A DNA stretch of 6,621 nucleotides from CBDUBS01 sp965365445 (GTDB lineage: Bacteria > Bacteroidota > Rhodothermia > Rhodothermales > DASSAV01): the NCBI GenBank assembly GCA_965365445.1, contig CBDUBS010000204.1, positions 1-6,621 on the forward strand. Direction: 5' to 3'. Positions 5,718 through 6,621 of the stretch are shown here, piece by piece; the stretch's first letter is position 1, and each line of letters opens with the position of its first letter. Made by a program: the position numbers and the translations under genes. Under the pieces are notes generated by a model. That model was not told the origin of the DNA. It saw only the letters and a program-made list of their open reading frames with translations, and made no database searches.

Positions 5718-5727
5718 GCGGCCTCAG
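5714..5727. repeat. 14-bp inverted repeat spanning two convergent stop codons
   Basis: ctgag (5714-5718) and ctcag (5723-5727) form a 5-bp stem around cggc. The TGA stop of the YceI gene and the TGA of the opposing nicotinamidase gene each lie inside one arm. There is no T-tract, so it is at most a weak part of a shared terminator. The symmetry may be coincidental, since opposed TGA codons are automatically self-complementary. Confidence 0.4.
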
Positions 5728-6341
5728 GGGCGAAATGCGTGCATGTCCTCCACGCGCGTCACCCCGGCCTGCCGCATGGCTTCCCAGGCTTTTCCGAGCG
5801 ATCCGTTCACATCGATCCCCCGGGTTGCGGGCGATACGACCGCCACCTCGAAGCCGAGCCGCCTGCCGTCCAGCGCCGAGGCGAGTACGCAGAAATCGGC
5901 GGCGAGGCCCGTCAGGTAAAGGCGGTCGGTGCCCCGTTCCCGAAGGGAGCCCTGCAAGCCGGGAGGGGTGGCTCCGTCGGTTTCATAAAAGGCCGAGTAG
6001 GAGTCGATCTCCCGGCGAAATCCTTTCCGGAGGATCAGATCGGCGCGGGTGCAGTCCAGCCCGGGATGGATCGACGCGCCCGGCGTGCCCTGAACGCAGT
6101 GGTCCGGCCAGAGGACCTGCTCCCCGTAGGGCAGCGCAACGGTATCGTACGGCCGTTTCCCCGGATGGCTGGAGGCGAAGGAGAGGTGCCCGGCCGGATG
6201 CCAGTCCTGCGTAACGATAATGTGGTCGAACAGGGGAGAGAGCGTGTTGATCGCATCCACCACGGCGTCCCCCTCCGGCACAGGAAGCGCCCCGCCCGGA
6301 CAAAAATCGAGTTGTACGTCCACGATGACCAGTGCTTTCAT
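5724..6341 (-). CDS. pncA: nicotinamidase (PncA)
   Basis: This 205-residue cytoplasmic enzyme hydrolyses nicotinamide to nicotinate and ammonia, feeding the NAD salvage pathway. It belongs to the isochorismatase-like cysteine hydrolases. The catalytic triad is Asp8 (VDVQLDF), Lys106 (ILRKGF) and Cys151 (GLAADFCV). Asp46 and His48 in QDWHPAGH, plus His81 in WPDHCVQGTPGA, are the expected metal ligands. SYSAFYE (114-120) and the final GV..VEDMHAF segment also match nicotinamidases, and the length is close to that of bacterial PncA. A cis-peptide region LAADFCV in front of the nucleophile is intact. It is transcribed alone on the minus strand, converging on the Rieske operon and diverging from the gene at 6487. 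Nothing in the context suggests a special role beyond NAD recycling. Confidence 0.95.
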   Translation of the reverse strand: MKALVIVDVQLDFCPGGALPVPEGDAVVDAINTLSPLFDHIIVTQDWHPAGHLSFASSHPGKRPYDTVALPYGEQVLWPDHCVQGTPGASIHPGLDCTRADLILRKGFRREIDSYSAFYETDGATPPGLQGSLRERGTDRLYLTGLAADFCVLASALDGRRLGFEVAVVSPATRGIDVNGSLGKAWEAMRQAGVTRVEDMHAFRP

Positions 6342-6348
6342 AGGGTTG

Positions 6349-6353
6349 CTCCT
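6349..6353 (-). promoter_or_regulatory. Shine-Dalgarno of pncA
   Basis: On the minus strand, AGGAG lies seven bases before the ATG at 6341, a standard spacing that supports this start codon. Confidence 0.75.
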
Positions 6354-6472
6354 GTCGGTTGGTTTTTCCGGGTGTAATCAATCTGCAATTCCTACCCGCA
6401 CGGGGGGTATTCGGACGGCAAGCCGCCCGGGTCGGGCGTATCACGACCATCGCTCCGCCTGAAAACATACAT

Positions 6473-6477
6473 GAGGA
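6473..6477 (+). promoter_or_regulatory. Shine-Dalgarno of the right-edge gene
   Basis: GAGGA is followed nine bases later by the ATG at 6487. It supports that start over the out-of-frame ATG at 6471, which overlaps the motif. Confidence 0.5.
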
Positions 6478-6486
6478 CCGCGGCCC

Positions 6487-6621
6487 ATGCAACCACCCCC
6501 GGCGACCCGCTTTACGGATGCCTCCATCCCGGAAACCCGCTCCTTTGCGGCTCCTTCCCTGTCCTCCGCCGCATTGGCCGGGATCGGCGGGGCGGCGCTC
6601 GTCGCCGTGGGTTTGTCCCGC
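6487..6621 (+). CDS. partial gene, probable membrane protein N-terminus
   Basis: The first 45 codons are visible and the frame is open to the right edge. A hydrophilic N-terminus (MQPPPATRFTDASIPETR) leads into a glycine/alanine-rich hydrophobic stretch, about residues 29-43 (ALAGIGGAALVAVGL). This looks like the start of a membrane helix. The GGAAL..VGLSR pattern recalls the short glycine-rich helices of DUF2892 or cyclase/dehydrase-linked membrane proteins, but so little is seen that no function can be given. A GAGGA ribosome site nine bases upstream supports the start. Confidence 0.5.
   Translation, partial: MQPPPATRFTDASIPETRSFAAPSLSSAALAGIGGAALVAVGLSR

Larger units (their letters stand above)
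6342..6486. promoter_or_regulatory. divergent intergenic region between pncA and the gene at 6487
   Basis: These 145 bp must hold the promoters for pncA (leftward) and the rightward edge gene. A T-rich patch (6361-6367) and an AT-richer segment (6374-6392) mark the likely promoter area, but I cannot fix any -10/-35 pair. A small 5-bp hairpin is present at 6424-6438 (cgccc with gggcg). Confidence 0.35.

Noticed and set aside
5739..6377. + strand open frame opposite pncA
   Set aside because: No domain is visible, while the minus frame has the full catalytic triad and metal ligands of nicotinamidase.

Overview
The window is a GC-rich bacterial chromosome segment with normally spaced genes. The mix suggests Bacteroidota/Rhodothermota or a related lineage. 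It has a LytS/LytTR two-component pair, a Tat-type aldo/keto reductase, and a Rieske-YceI electron-transfer cluster. Only some genes carry a Shine-Dalgarno sequence. This placement is an inference from gene content, and no marker gene is present to fix it.

Layout from left to right: a short tandem repeat runs off the left edge (1-53), followed by a strong hairpin. An aldo/keto reductase with a twin-arginine-like N-terminus follows on the + strand (218-1153). Next is a non-coding stretch of about 250 bp. It holds a hairpin with a T-tract on the minus strand, which probably ends the leftward transcript. A leftward two-gene unit encodes a four-helix LytS-type histidine kinase (3422-2289) and its LytTR response regulator (2205-1408). 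A 517-bp non-coding region (3423-3939) separates this unit from a rightward operon. That region contains a 17-bp inverted repeat and a 16-bp tandem repeat, and is the least explained part of the window.

The rightward operon has three tightly packed genes: a small Tat-type Rieske 2Fe-2S protein (3940-4401), a four-helix membrane protein whose histidines match a diheme b561-like arrangement (4404-5135), and a secreted YceI-family lipocalin-like protein (5148-5717). Together they look like a small envelope redox module: a Rieske centre outside the membrane, a predicted transmembrane b-type cytochrome, and a YceI protein that may carry an isoprenoid or quinone. The heme-binding prediction and the idea that the three proteins act together are inferences.

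The operon converges on a minus-strand nicotinamidase gene (pncA, 6341-5724), with only 6 bp between the stop codons. A divergent gene begins at 6487 and runs off the right edge; only its first 45 codons are visible. I see no tRNA, rRNA, CRISPR array, transposase or phage gene. The most unusual items are the Rieske/b561-like/YceI operon and the inverted-repeat-rich leader in front of it.
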